Of a DNA stretch of 64,000 nucleotides, positions 1 through 7,523 are shown piece after piece. The notes beneath the pieces were generated by a model. That model did not search any database and was not told where the DNA came from. It worked only from the letters and a program-made list of their open reading frames with translations. Location of the stretch: the NCBI GenBank assembly GCA_944326555.1, contig CALVEK010000012.1, forward strand, positions 1-64,000. The letters run 5' to 3'. Both the position numbers and the translations under genes were made by a program. Every line of letters begins with the position of its first letter. The first letter of the stretch is position 1. The DNA comes from Candidatus Gastranaerophilales bacterium. GTDB lineage: Bacteria > Cyanobacteriota > Vampirovibrionia > Gastranaerophilales > Gastranaerophilaceae.

Positions 1-56
1 ATGTATGAAGCACGCCGCCAGCGTTCGTCCTGAGCCAGGATCAAACTCTCCATTGT
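1..56 (-). rRNA. rrs: 16S ribosomal RNA, 5' end only
   Basis: Read on the minus strand, this stretch contains the universal 16S 5' segment: the 27F primer region GAGTTTGATCCTGGCTCAG, followed by GACGAACGCTGGCGGCGTGC. The gene runs off the left edge, so only about the first 56 bases are present. The mature 5' end is placed near position 56 by analogy with the E. coli numbering of the GAGTTTGAT block. The rest of the ribosomal operon must lie to the left. Confidence 0.97.
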
Positions 57-75
57 CAGAAAGTTTATGTCCATC

Positions 76-92
76 GGTGAACTTTGTTCACC
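76..92 (-). other. perfect hairpin just upstream of 16S
   Basis: A 7-bp perfect inverted repeat (76-82 with 86-92, 3-nt loop) lies about 20 bases upstream of the mature 16S end within the rRNA leader. It could take part in precursor folding or processing. The RNase III stem itself cannot be judged because the 16S trailer is outside the window. Confidence 0.4.
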
Positions 93-213
93 TGCTCGAC
101 TTTGCTTTAATTCGTGTCCGTCAATTTTATTTGTTGTTGAATCAACAGGTATTATCGTTTTTAGCTATTCTATTTTCAAGGTTCAAACTCTACTAAATAC
201 ATTCTCCATTAAA

Positions 214-247
214 ACCTAAAGAACATATTCAGTGGAAACTTTGTTTC
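214..247 (-). promoter_or_regulatory. boxB/boxA-like rRNA antitermination site
   Basis: On the minus strand the leader reads a short hairpin GAAAC-AAA-GTTTC (235-247) followed about ten bases later by TGTTCTTTAGGT (214-225). The second element closely resembles the boxA of E. coli (TGCTCTTTAACA) and B. subtilis (TGTTCTTTGAAA) rRNA leaders, where NusB-S10 bind. The order boxB, boxA, 16S is the usual one. A nusB gene is present at 25101. The assignment is by motif only. Confidence 0.55.
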
Positions 248-300
248 AGATTTTAGTCAACCAAATAAGGTTTCCAACTAATCCTTCAAGACGTTACTTC

Positions 301-328
301 ATCGTAACACTTCATATTTTGTTGTCAA
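301..328 (-). promoter_or_regulatory. probable rRNA promoter P2
   Basis: On the minus strand a perfect -35 TTGACA (323-328) is followed after 16 bp by TACGAT (301-306), a 4/6 match to the -10 consensus. Transcription would start near 294, giving a leader of about 240 nt before 16S that contains the boxB/boxA-like site. Confidence 0.6.
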
Positions 329-493
329 GTAGTTTTTTTTAATTTATTATCAAATTTGTTTCAGCTATTCAAACCATTCCAAACAAGAACTAGTTTTAAA
401 TTTTTGGAGTTTAAAGAATCGGATAAAAATTTCAACCTCTTGGTTTTAACCCGCTCTTTTCAGTTTTCTCCGTGGCCCGCTGACCACTCTATT

Positions 494-522
494 AATGTAG
501 CCCAAACGATTTTTTATTTCAA
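494..522 (-). promoter_or_regulatory. probable rRNA promoter P1
   Basis: On the minus strand TTGAAA (517-522) and TACATT (494-499) are separated by exactly 17 bp. The start would lie near 487, where the sequence becomes locally GC-rich and can pair GTGG with CCAC. Together with the 301-328 element this gives the tandem arrangement common for rRNA operons. Confidence 0.5.
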
Positions 523-782
523 GCACTTTTTTTGATATTTTTTTGTATTTTTAAAATCTTTTTTCAAAAACGCCTCTACACAAGGGTTTCTGGGTTTACA
601 TTTCTTCATACTCAAGAAATTGGTCTACTTTTTTTATTGTTTTTTTATGATTTTTAACCTTTATTTCATGTTCTTCATGTCAATTTTCTATTAATACGCA
701 TGTTAGATGAGGCAACATGTGCCCTTATTATTTAAAATAATCATGTATCGATATTTATAATAATTAAAAGGAGAATCCCCTC

Positions 783-1250
783 ATGAAAAAAAATATAGTT
801 TATGTTGCATTAGCAAGCACTTTAGTTCTCGGTAGCGCTCAATTCTTTTTAAGTGCGAATGCAGATGGCATGCCATATGAACCTGTTTTTGAGTCCATGC
901 CAATTACAGAATCAATAACAACAGCAAACGTTGATACAGTAAAAACAACAAGCACTACGCCAACAATCACAAAAGTATCTGCTAGTACATCTAGCACACA
1001 AAACGCTGCAAACATGAACAATTCTGTTGAAAGTAATAACCTACAAAATGCGTTGATGCAATTAGATGGTGCACAAGTTGAAATAAGAAATCAATTATTA
1101 CAATATAAGACTGAATATACAGACTTAGACAATCAATATAAAGTAATAAAAGAGCAACGCGCAGCAAAAGCAAAACAGGTTAGAGAAACAGAGAAGAAAA
1201 TCAAAGACCTCGATTCAACTAAAGAAAAGATAAGAAAAAATATGAATTAA
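783..1250 (+). CDS. secreted coiled-coil protein of unknown function
   Basis: This 155-residue protein starts with a clear Sec signal peptide: MKK, a hydrophobic stretch to about residue 22, and probable cleavage after SANA. A Thr/Ser-rich low-complexity segment follows (about 40-85). The C-terminal half is charged and helical with coiled-coil character, rich in Lys, Glu and Gln, which suggests a periplasmic or surface helical bundle. The start is supported by AGGAG about nine bases upstream. It is a single gene with its own terminator at 1275-1300. I recognise no family; a periplasmic adaptor or envelope spacer role is only a guess. Confidence 0.8.
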   Translation: MKKNIVYVALASTLVLGSAQFFLSANADGMPYEPVFESMPITESITTANVDTVKTTSTTPTITKVSASTSSTQNAANMNNSVESNNLQNALMQLDGAQVEIRNQLLQYKTEYTDLDNQYKVIKEQRAAKAKQVRETEKKIKDLDSTKEKIRKNMN

Positions 1251-1274
1251 TTAAACTTATAGACATAACAAAAA

Positions 1275-1300
1275 GGCTACCTCAATAGGTAGTCTTTTTA
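1275..1300 (+). terminator. Rho-independent terminator
   Basis: An 8-bp stem (1275-1282 with 1287-1294, one G-U pair) with a CAAT loop is followed by five T's. It ends the transcript of the coiled-coil protein gene at 783-1250. Confidence 0.85.
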
Positions 1301-1392
1301 TTAAGAGGCTGTTGATATTATTTATTATGTAAAAACAGAAATAATAAAGATGAAATAATTTTAAATATGATTGATATTAAACACGGGGTACG

Positions 1393-1490
1393 GGGGCTGT
1401 AAGCCCCTGTTGTAATCCTTGCGTCGGTTTTCTTTTCTTTGCTTCGTTTCTTTTCTTTTGCCTACGCAACCCAAAAGAAAAGAAATGAAG
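1393..1490. repeat. hairpin plus long inverted repeat, candidate interspersed element
   Basis: Two structures lie close together. GGGGCT-GTA-AGCCCC at 1393-1407 is a perfect 6-bp stem. Further on, the pyrimidine-rich arm at 1442-1459 pairs with the purine-rich arm at 1473-1490 over 18 bp with a single G-U, around a 13-nt loop. The composition (G-rich run, then a CTTTT tract) differs from the surrounding AT-rich spacer. No second copy occurs in this window, so interspersed-repeat status is an inference. Confidence 0.5.
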
Positions 1491-1630
1491 ATATAAAAAA
1501 TAAAATAGAATTATTTTTCTTTGATGCTTTTCTTTCTTTTTTTGTAAAAATAGAGAAAAGTATCCCCAAAAAATTATTTTTTATTTTTAAAAATAGTATT
1601 TGTTTTTACATAATAAATATTATCGTTACC

Positions 1631-1662
1631 CAAATAAAAAGCCGCGGTGTAACACTGCGGCT
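1631..1662 (-). terminator. terminator of yggS-sepF
   Basis: A 10-bp stem (1640-1649 with 1653-1662, one G-U) with a 3-nt loop is followed on the minus strand by TTTTTATTT. It lies about 45 bp past the sepF stop. Confidence 0.8.
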
Positions 1663-1707
1663 TAAGTTATATCCCCAACTATTCTTGTTTTTTACTTAAT
1701 TAATTAA

Positions 1708-2193
1708 CTATTGTGGTTGATTCCACAATGCATCTCTAATGAATTTGCTTTTTTGAGATTCTGAACTCAAAGCAACATTGCTTGGTGTAAAGATAAATAC
1801 AGAATCACCGATTTTTTGTTGATTACCGTTTAATGCATGAGTTGCACCACACAGAAAATCAACAATTCTCATTGCTTGCTCTTTATCAAGCAAATGAAGA
1901 TTCAAAATAACAGTTTTTTTATCTTTCAATTGTTTTACGATAGAAACAGATTCTTCGTATGAACGAGGTTCAGATACAACAACCTCATATCCTTTAAAGC
2001 CAGGATGACTTACAACATTTGATGCCGGTGTTTGATTTGTCTTGGATGAATACATAGGTTCCAATGCCAAATTATCAGAAACAGGATATTCATCCATTTC
2101 TGAAGCCATATCCTCAAATATGTCATCTCTATTTTCAAAACCTGATGTTAAAAAACCTACGATAGATTTAATTTTGTCTGAAACGCCTGCCAA
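1708..2193 (-). CDS. sepF: cell division protein SepF
   Basis: SepF bundles FtsZ filaments and ties the Z-ring to the membrane at mid-cell. The 161-residue protein has the family layout: an N-terminal amphipathic helix (MAGVSDKIKSIVGFL), a variable acidic linker to about residue 65, and the SepF/DUF552 core (about 68-150) with EVVVSEPRSYEES, VILNLHLLDKEQAMRIVDFL and an IGDSVFIFTP strand. The start is TTG, decided by a strong GGGAGGAG ribosome site just upstream. It lies 20 bp downstream of the yggS homologue, an order typical of Cyanobacteria and Firmicutes, and is closed by a terminator. Confidence 0.95.
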   Translation of the reverse strand: MAGVSDKIKSIVGFLTSGFENRDDIFEDMASEMDEYPVSDNLALEPMYSSKTNQTPASNVVSHPGFKGYEVVVSEPRSYEESVSIVKQLKDKKTVILNLHLLDKEQAMRIVDFLCGATHALNGNQQKIGDSVFIFTPSNVALSSESQKSKFIRDALWNQPQ

Positions 2194-2213
2194 TTTTTTC
2201 TCCTCCCGATATA

Positions 2214-2870
2214 TTACTTAAATAATTTTCTTCCAATTCTTATCATATTAGAGCCTTGCTGTAACGCTATCTTATAGTCCCCGCTCATGCCCATCGACAA
2301 AATACTTAGTTTGCATGAAAATTCTTTTTCTAACTTCTCTTTCAGATTTCTCATATCGCAGAACAACTCTGACAAGCGCTCTTCCGATGCAATAGGAGCT
2401 ATATTCATCAACCCCTCTACAGAAATACCTTTTAAAGAAAGAATTTCTTCAAATGAATCCAGCAAGTCTTCAACAAGGAATCCGGTTTTAGCCTCTTCTC
2501 TAGCATTGTTAACTTGCAGCAAAACTTTTTGAACAAGATTTTTTCTCTGGGCCTCATCCGATATAGCCTTAGCCAACTTCAAGGAATCGACTGACTGAAT
2601 CAAATAAAAGTTGCCAACAGCCTTCTTTACTTTATTGCTCTGCAGATGCCCAATCAAGTGAAAGCGAGAATTGTCTCTGACATCTTGAGGCAATTTTGCA
2701 AATTTGGTCAATGCATCTTGCACTCTGTTCTCTCCAAAATCACGCAAGCCATCTTCATAGGCTTCTACCAGCTTTGTTTCATCAAAGTATTTCGTTACAG
2801 CGACTATAATAGGTGTATAAGGTTCAATTTCTTTTCTTAGCTCAGACAAGTTATATTCAACTGTTTGCAT
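2214..2870 (-). CDS. yggS: YggS-family pyridoxal phosphate homeostasis protein
   Basis: A single-domain alanine-racemase-like TIM barrel that binds PLP without known catalysis and helps keep free PLP low (PLPBP/YggS family). Family motifs are present: VAVTKYF with the PLP lysine, FGENRVQDALTK, FHLIGHLQSNK and the C-terminal LSMGMSGDYKIALQQGSNMIRIG. The start used here gives 218 residues, normal for the family. The frame extends upstream to 2939, but those extra residues are hydrophobic and unlike the family, and a GAGGG site precedes 2870. It is the first gene of the yggS-sepF pair. Confidence 0.93.
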   Translation of the reverse strand: MQTVEYNLSELRKEIEPYTPIIVAVTKYFDETKLVEAYEDGLRDFGENRVQDALTKFAKLPQDVRDNSRFHLIGHLQSNKVKKAVGNFYLIQSVDSLKLAKAISDEAQRKNLVQKVLLQVNNAREEAKTGFLVEDLLDSFEEILSLKGISVEGLMNIAPIASEERLSELFCDMRNLKEKLEKEFSCKLSILSMGMSGDYKIALQQGSNMIRIGRKLFK

Positions 2871-3095
2871 TTGAATTTTAACCCTCTTCCCAAGAAATAC
2901 GCACCAGCAAAAAGCTAATACTCTTATATTATAAAACATGTCAAGATAATGGACAAACTATTAATAATTATTGGAACAAGTAATTTAAGTAAATATACGC
3001 AAAATGCATGCTAGTCATGGCTTTTGACATGTTTTGTTGCATTACTGCTTTCTCAACATTTCTTAACATTTTTGAATTTGTAGTGATTAAAATAT

Positions 3096-3133
3096 AAAAA
3101 AGGGGGCCAAGTTCGAACGTGGTCCCCTTTTTT
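3096..3133 (-). terminator. strong terminator, probably bidirectional
   Basis: A 14-bp stem (3096-3109 with 3120-3133, one G-U) has A/T tracts on both sides, so it can act in either direction. It lies directly downstream of the minus-strand gene 3155-3469. Confidence 0.85.
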
Positions 3134-3154
3134 ATAAACAAAAACTACTGAAAA

Positions 3155-3469
3155 TTATAAATCATCTATTGAATTAGAAAATTTAGAGTTATGATTAACA
3201 AAATTGCCCGGTCTGTCTACAGCAGGGTCTATAGTCTCCAAAACATACCAGCCAAAATTTTTCATTTTATCCTTCTTCTCTTTCACAGGAATAGGTGTTG
3301 CAGGATCTTTTGTTTTCACCTCTATAATTCTTGATACCTCATCAGAATACCCCTGATTATGAATGAATTCAGGAGAAATTGTATCTTTTACGACAATTTC
3401 TGCATTAGCGAAAGCAGGAACACAAGCAATCACACCCAATGCAACAATATACTTTTTTAAGTCTTTCAT
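3155..3469 (-). CDS. small secreted protein, unknown function
   Basis: This 104-residue protein has a good signal peptide (MKDLKKY, hydrophobic core, ANA cleavage around residue 23). The mature part is about 80 residues and hydrophilic, with an IPVKEKKDK basic patch and no cysteines. GAGGA lies seven bases before the ATG, and a strong terminator follows. It is monocistronic between the yggS operon and ispG. I do not recognise the family; a periplasmic or outer-envelope location is inferred from the signal peptide only. Confidence 0.75.
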   Translation of the reverse strand: MKDLKKYIVALGVIACVPAFANAEIVVKDTISPEFIHNQGYSDEVSRIIEVKTKDPATPIPVKEKKDKMKNFGWYVLETIDPAVDRPGNFVNHNSKFSNSIDDL

Positions 3470-3562
3470 TAAAAATCCTCACTTCATTAGTAATTTTACC
3501 AATATATTATATTATTTTTAAATTTTAGGCAAATCCTTTATTTTACCGATAAAATGCAAATG

Positions 3563-4615
3563 TTAACATTCATTCTCGATCATGGCTATTAACTCTTGCA
3601 ATAAGTCTTCTTCCGGTACTCTTTTTATAATCTCACCTTTTTTAAAAATATACCCTTCTTTAATGGCTCCGGCAACACCATAGTCTGCATGCTTCGCTTC
3701 TCCCGGTCCATTCACCGGACAACCCATAACAGCAACGGTTAGCGGCTTGTCTATATTTTTGAGAGCATCTTCAACTTTTTTAGCAAGACCAATAAGATCA
3801 ATCTGGCACCTGCCGCAAGTAGGACAAGAAACAAAATTTATCCCATGTTGGCGTAAATCAAGGGATTTTAGTATTGAATAGCCTGCAGAAACTTCTTCTA
3901 CCGGATTTTCTGTAAGAGACACCCTTATTGTATCACCTATACCCTCTGCCAAAAGCGTTCCCAATCCGACAGAAGATTTAACCAAACCACCCTTTAGAGT
4001 ACCTGACTCTGTTACCCCAAGATGAAGAGGATAATCTACTTTTTGAGCCATAAGCCTGTACGCCTCTATTGTAGTTGGAACACTGCTTGATTTTAATGAA
4101 ATTTTAATTTTATCAAAATCATTATCCTCAAGTATCCTAACATGCTCCATTGCACTCATTACCATTTTTTCATGCAGCGGGATATCCAAAGCTGCTATAT
4201 TTTTGTCTAAAGAACCGGCATTAATACCTATTCTTATAGGAACATTATTTGTCTTCGCTAAACTAACAACTTTTTTAACATTTTCAGTTCGACCTATATT
4301 ACCAGGATTTAGACGCAAAGCATCTATGCCATTTTCTATACACTGAATAGCCAATCTGTAATCAAAATGTATATCTGCAATAACAGGAATTTGAACTTGC
4401 TTTTTTATTTCTTTTATTGCGTCGGCCGCATCTTTGTTTAAAACAGCAAGTCTGATTAACTCACAACCAGCTTCTTCTAACTCTTTTATCTGAGCAACAG
4501 TTTTTTTTATGTCTCTTGTATCGGTATTACACATCGATTGAACACTAATCGGTGCATCGCCGCCTATTTTAACATTGCCTATTTGTATTTGCTTTGAATG
4601 TCTTCTTTTAATCAT
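3563..4615 (-). CDS. ispG: 4-hydroxy-3-methylbut-2-enyl diphosphate synthase
   Basis: IspG (GcpE) converts MEcPP to HMBPP in the MEP isoprenoid pathway. The 350-residue protein has the TIM-barrel N-terminal part (QSMCNTDTRD, DIHFDYRLA, RLNPGNIG, RIGINAGSL) and the C-terminal iron-sulfur domain. Its [4Fe-4S] ligands C264, C267 and C299 and Glu306 (GCPVNGPGEA) are at spacings matching E. coli C270/C273/C305/E312. Length is normal for the short bacterial form. A start six codons upstream is open, but the weak GGGAAA site fits the ATG at 4615 better. It is monocistronic. Confidence 0.97.
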   Translation of the reverse strand: MIKRRHSKQIQIGNVKIGGDAPISVQSMCNTDTRDIKKTVAQIKELEEAGCELIRLAVLNKDAADAIKEIKKQVQIPVIADIHFDYRLAIQCIENGIDALRLNPGNIGRTENVKKVVSLAKTNNVPIRIGINAGSLDKNIAALDIPLHEKMVMSAMEHVRILEDNDFDKIKISLKSSSVPTTIEAYRLMAQKVDYPLHLGVTESGTLKGGLVKSSVGLGTLLAEGIGDTIRVSLTENPVEEVSAGYSILKSLDLRQHGINFVSCPTCGRCQIDLIGLAKKVEDALKNIDKPLTVAVMGCPVNGPGEAKHADYGVAGAIKEGYIFKKGEIIKRVPEEDLLQELIAMIENEC

Positions 4616-4832
4616 AATTTTAATTTCCCACACATGCTTAAGTAATTTTTAAATAGCCTGTTTTAATAAAAAACGAAACCAAATTTCTAATAGAAATATT
4701 TTAACTCCATATTAAAAATATTGCACCACAACAAAACAATCAAAGGAAACCTGAACAAAAAATGTTATCAACACAAGTCATCTATGATAAAATTTGATGT
4801 AATCAGTTTTACAAGTTCTAAAGGGTATATTT

Positions 4833-5579
4833 ATGAAAATTGCAGTTATATCAGATATTCATGGAAACATGCAAGCGCTAAACGCTGTACTGGAGAATAT
4901 AAAACAAGAAAATTGCGAAAAAATATTTTGCCTTGGCGATTTAGCAATGGCAGGGCCTGAACCCTCAAAAACAATAGAAAAGATTCGTCAGTTGTTGAAT
5001 AATTCAGATTTTACACTAATACAAGGTAACACTGACGAAATGATTGCAAATTGTGATAACCAAATGATTCACCTGTTAGAAGAAAATAATCCGATAATGG
5101 CGCATGCATTAGAATGTGATGTAACCGTCGTTTCAGAAGAACAGAAAATTTTTCTCAGGGATTTACCAAAACAATATATGCAAGAAATAGACGGGCTAAA
5201 AATATTACTTGTCCACGGTAGCCCCAGAAAAAACAACGAAAATATATACCCTGATTTAAAAATAGAAGAAGTTGAAGAAATGGTAGCAGAAACAGATGCT
5301 GACATAATATTTTGCGGGCATACGCATGTTCCATGCGGATATCAGACAAATTCAAAACAAACCGTTGTTAATGTCGGTAGTGTAGGACGTCCTTTTTCGG
5401 AAGAGCCAAAGTCTTGCTATGCAATTTTAGAAATAAACAACAAGGAATTTTCTATAAAACATAACCTCGTAGATTATGACTACAAAACAGCTGCAAAAAT
5501 TCTAAATGAAAGAAACTTTGACGGAGCAGATAAGCTCGCAAAAATGCTTATTCATGCAACATCAAGATACCCTCAGTAA
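4833..5579 (+). CDS. metallophosphoesterase (YfcE/MJ0936-like)
   Basis: A 248-residue calcineurin-like phosphoesterase. The dinuclear metal-site motifs are in order: SDIHGN (residues 7-12), LGDLAMAGPEP, QGNTDE, LLVHGSP and CGHTHVP. It belongs to the small phosphodiesterase group acting on model phosphodiesters; the natural substrate cannot be named from sequence. It is the first gene of a plus-strand run and lies 15 bp before purB. AAAGGG precedes the ATG. No signal peptide is present, so it should be cytosolic. Confidence 0.88.
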   Translation: MKIAVISDIHGNMQALNAVLENIKQENCEKIFCLGDLAMAGPEPSKTIEKIRQLLNNSDFTLIQGNTDEMIANCDNQMIHLLEENNPIMAHALECDVTVVSEEQKIFLRDLPKQYMQEIDGLKILLVHGSPRKNNENIYPDLKIEEVEEMVAETDADIIFCGHTHVPCGYQTNSKQTVVNVGSVGRPFSEEPKSCYAILEINNKEFSIKHNLVDYDYKTAAKILNERNFDGADKLAKMLIHATSRYPQ

Positions 5580-5594
5580 ATAAGGAAATGTAAA

Positions 5595-6890
5595 ATGATT
5601 GAAAGATATAGCCTGCCTGAAATGAAGAATATTTGGGAACTTGAATCTAAATTTAGTTTTTATCTAAAAGTAGAGCTTGCGGTTTGTGATGCATACAATA
5701 AAATGGGCAAAATCCCTACTGAAGCATTAGAACAAATAAAACAAAAAGCAGGTTTTTCCATTGCAAGAATCGATGAAATAGAAAGAGAAGTCGGCCACGA
5801 TGTCATCGCATTTTTGACAAACGTAAATGAGAATGTAGGCGAAGCCTCAAGATACATTCATATGGGCATGACAAGTTCTGATGTTATTGATACAGCTTTT
5901 GCATTACAGATAAAAGCTGCATCGGACATCATAGAAAAAGATTTAGATAAAGTAATTCAAACAATAAGAGAAAAAGCCCAAGAACACAAAAATACAATTT
6001 GTATCGGGCGTTCTCATGGTATACATGCAGAACCAATGACATTTGGTGTCAAAATGTGCAGTTGGCTTGACCTTTTTGAAAGAGCCAAAAAGAGATTTTT
6101 AAACGCAAAAGAAGAAATTGCAGTAGGACAAATATCAGGTCCCGTAGGTACTTATAGTAATATTTCACCTGAAATTGAAAAAATAACCTGTGAATCACTT
6201 GGACTTAAACCCGCAAAAATATCAACTCAGGTTATTGCAAGGGATTACCATGCTTACTATATGCAAGCACTTGCACTTATCGCAAGCATAATAGAACAGT
6301 GTGCAGTGGAAATAAGACATTTACAAAAAACCGAAGTTCTCGAAGTCGAAGAATTATTCAAAAAAGGGCAAAAAGGCTCTTCTGCCATGCCGCATAAAAA
6401 AAACCCTATATCATCAGAAAATCTTTCGGGATTGGCAAGAGTTGTAAAAAGCAACTCAATAGCGGCATTAGACAACATTCCTCTTTGGCATGAGAGAGAT
6501 ATATCTCATAGTTCTGTAGAAAGAATAATATTCCCTGATTCTACAATATTAATTGACTATATGTTGAACAGATTCAACAAACTGGTTGAAGGTTTAGTAG
6601 TCAACAAAGATAACATGCTAAAAAACACAAATCTTTTTGGAGGCATAGTCTTCTCCCAAAGAGTTCTTTTAGAACTGACAAACAAAGGTCTGTCAAGAGA
6701 AAAAGCGTACGAATTAACCCAAAGAAATGCACTTGAGGCTTTTAATAATCCTCATGGGGATTTCAGAAAAAATCTTGAACAAGACAAAGATGTAACAAGC
6801 ATATTAACTAAGGAAGAAATAGAAAAATGTTTTGATTCAAATTATTATCTTAGAAATATCAAAACAATATATGATAGATTTAATATTTAG
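5595..6890 (+). CDS. purB: adenylosuccinate lyase
   Basis: PurB catalyses two beta-eliminations in purine synthesis: SAICAR to AICAR and adenylosuccinate to AMP. The 431-residue protein is of the B. subtilis/Thermotoga length class. It shows MTSSDVIDT (residues 92-100), the catalytic histidine in GRSHGIHAEP (His141) and the fumarase-superfamily signature GSSAMPHKKNP (261-271) with the catalytic serine loop. AAGGA lies before the start. It follows the phosphoesterase gene by 15 bp and precedes the next gene by 17 bp, so it is operonic. Confidence 0.97.
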   Translation: MIERYSLPEMKNIWELESKFSFYLKVELAVCDAYNKMGKIPTEALEQIKQKAGFSIARIDEIEREVGHDVIAFLTNVNENVGEASRYIHMGMTSSDVIDTAFALQIKAASDIIEKDLDKVIQTIREKAQEHKNTICIGRSHGIHAEPMTFGVKMCSWLDLFERAKKRFLNAKEEIAVGQISGPVGTYSNISPEIEKITCESLGLKPAKISTQVIARDYHAYYMQALALIASIIEQCAVEIRHLQKTEVLEVEELFKKGQKGSSAMPHKKNPISSENLSGLARVVKSNSIAALDNIPLWHERDISHSSVERIIFPDSTILIDYMLNRFNKLVEGLVVNKDNMLKNTNLFGGIVFSQRVLLELTNKGLSREKAYELTQRNALEAFNNPHGDFRKNLEQDKDVTSILTKEEIEKCFDSNYYLRNIKTIYDRFNI

Positions 6891-6907
6891 AAAATAAGGA
6901 TAAAAAA

Positions 6908-7522
6908 ATGGGCTGTTTAAAATTCATTATAAAAGTTGCAATAGTCATTCTTGCAATTGTAGGATTCAAGTCTCTTGGCGGATGGGATTGGATTGTTAAA
7001 AACTGTCATTTTTTTGAAAAACCGACACAAGAAACTCTTATTGAAAAAAGCAAAGATGTCGCAGATTTTTCTAAAATACCGGATGAATATGAAATATCAA
7101 AATCAACAAATATTCTCGGTTATAGAGCTGTTGTAGCAGAACATGATGCCACAGGACAAAAAATGGCTGTTGTAAATCCAAACAAAACAATAAACATAAC
7201 TCAAGCCGATTTCAAAAACGGAAACTTAAAAAAAAAGATAGATGATGTAAATCAAAAACTGAGCTATCAATATATACATGTGGAAAATTTTAAAATCATA
7301 AAACAAGGTACAATGAAGACAATGGGGCAGACGGTTCCTTATGCAAAATTTGAAGCAGAAGTAACAAATCTGCCTATCAAAAAGATAACAGGAATAATTG
7401 CGGCAGCACTTGACGACAATGGAAAAACCAAATTAATTGTATCGGTGAATGAAGGCAGCAAGTATTCACAAATAATTACAGAACAGTTTTTTAAGAATGT
7501 AAAACCTGCTCAAAAGGATTAA
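6908..7522 (+). CDS. membrane-anchored protein of unknown function
   Basis: A 204-residue protein with one N-terminal membrane segment (about residues 5-22, FIIKVAIVILAIVGF). A mixed alpha/beta extracytoplasmic domain follows, ending in a Lys-rich tail. No catalytic motif or family is recognised. It sits between purB and ribD, 17 bp after the first and one base before the second, so it is co-transcribed and probably translationally coupled to ribD. Its presence in a purine/riboflavin operon may be positional rather than functional. AAGGA precedes the ATG. Confidence 0.75.
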   Translation: MGCLKFIIKVAIVILAIVGFKSLGGWDWIVKNCHFFEKPTQETLIEKSKDVADFSKIPDEYEISKSTNILGYRAVVAEHDATGQKMAVVNPNKTINITQADFKNGNLKKKIDDVNQKLSYQYIHVENFKIIKQGTMKTMGQTVPYAKFEAEVTNLPIKKITGIIAAALDDNGKTKLIVSVNEGSKYSQIITEQFFKNVKPAQKD

Positions 7523-7523
7523 A

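Larger units (their letters stand above)
57..782. other. rRNA leader and intergenic spacer, no gene
   Basis: From 57 to about 490 this is the leader of the minus-strand rRNA operon. From about 530 to 782 it is AT-rich spacer before the plus-strand gene at 783. A short inverted repeat CATGTT/AACATG lies at 699-719. Short open frames here run through the rRNA and its leader and show no protein-like features. Confidence 0.7.
1251..1707. other. intergenic region with repeat-like elements
   Basis: No convincing gene is seen. The region holds the terminator at 1275-1300, a G/C hairpin at 1393-1407, a long pyrimidine/purine inverted repeat at 1442-1490 and the sepF terminator near 1640. The only long open frame (1439-1699) starts inside the inverted repeat and codes for repetitive Phe/Lys-rich sequence. 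Confidence 0.6.

Noticed and set aside
5-196. Open frame of 63 codons at the left end
   Set aside because: It runs over the 5' end of the 16S rRNA gene and its leader, in the antisense direction. It is not a protein gene.
408-420. Second boxA-like sequence in the rRNA leader
   Set aside because: It is a poorer match than 214-225, lies upstream of the stronger promoter P2 and has no boxB-like hairpin beside it.
1439-1699. 86-codon open frame
   Set aside because: It begins inside the 18-bp inverted repeat, has no ribosome site, is dominated by Phe/Lys runs and ends over the sepF terminator. It is better explained as repeat and spacer.
2871-2939. N-terminal extension of the yggS homologue
   Set aside because: The extra 23 residues are hydrophobic and unlike the family, and a ribosome site fits the ATG at 2870.
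3110-3119. GTTCGAAC as a possible tRNA T-loop
   Set aside because: It is the loop of the strong terminator at 3096-3133. No acceptor or anticodon arms can be built around it.
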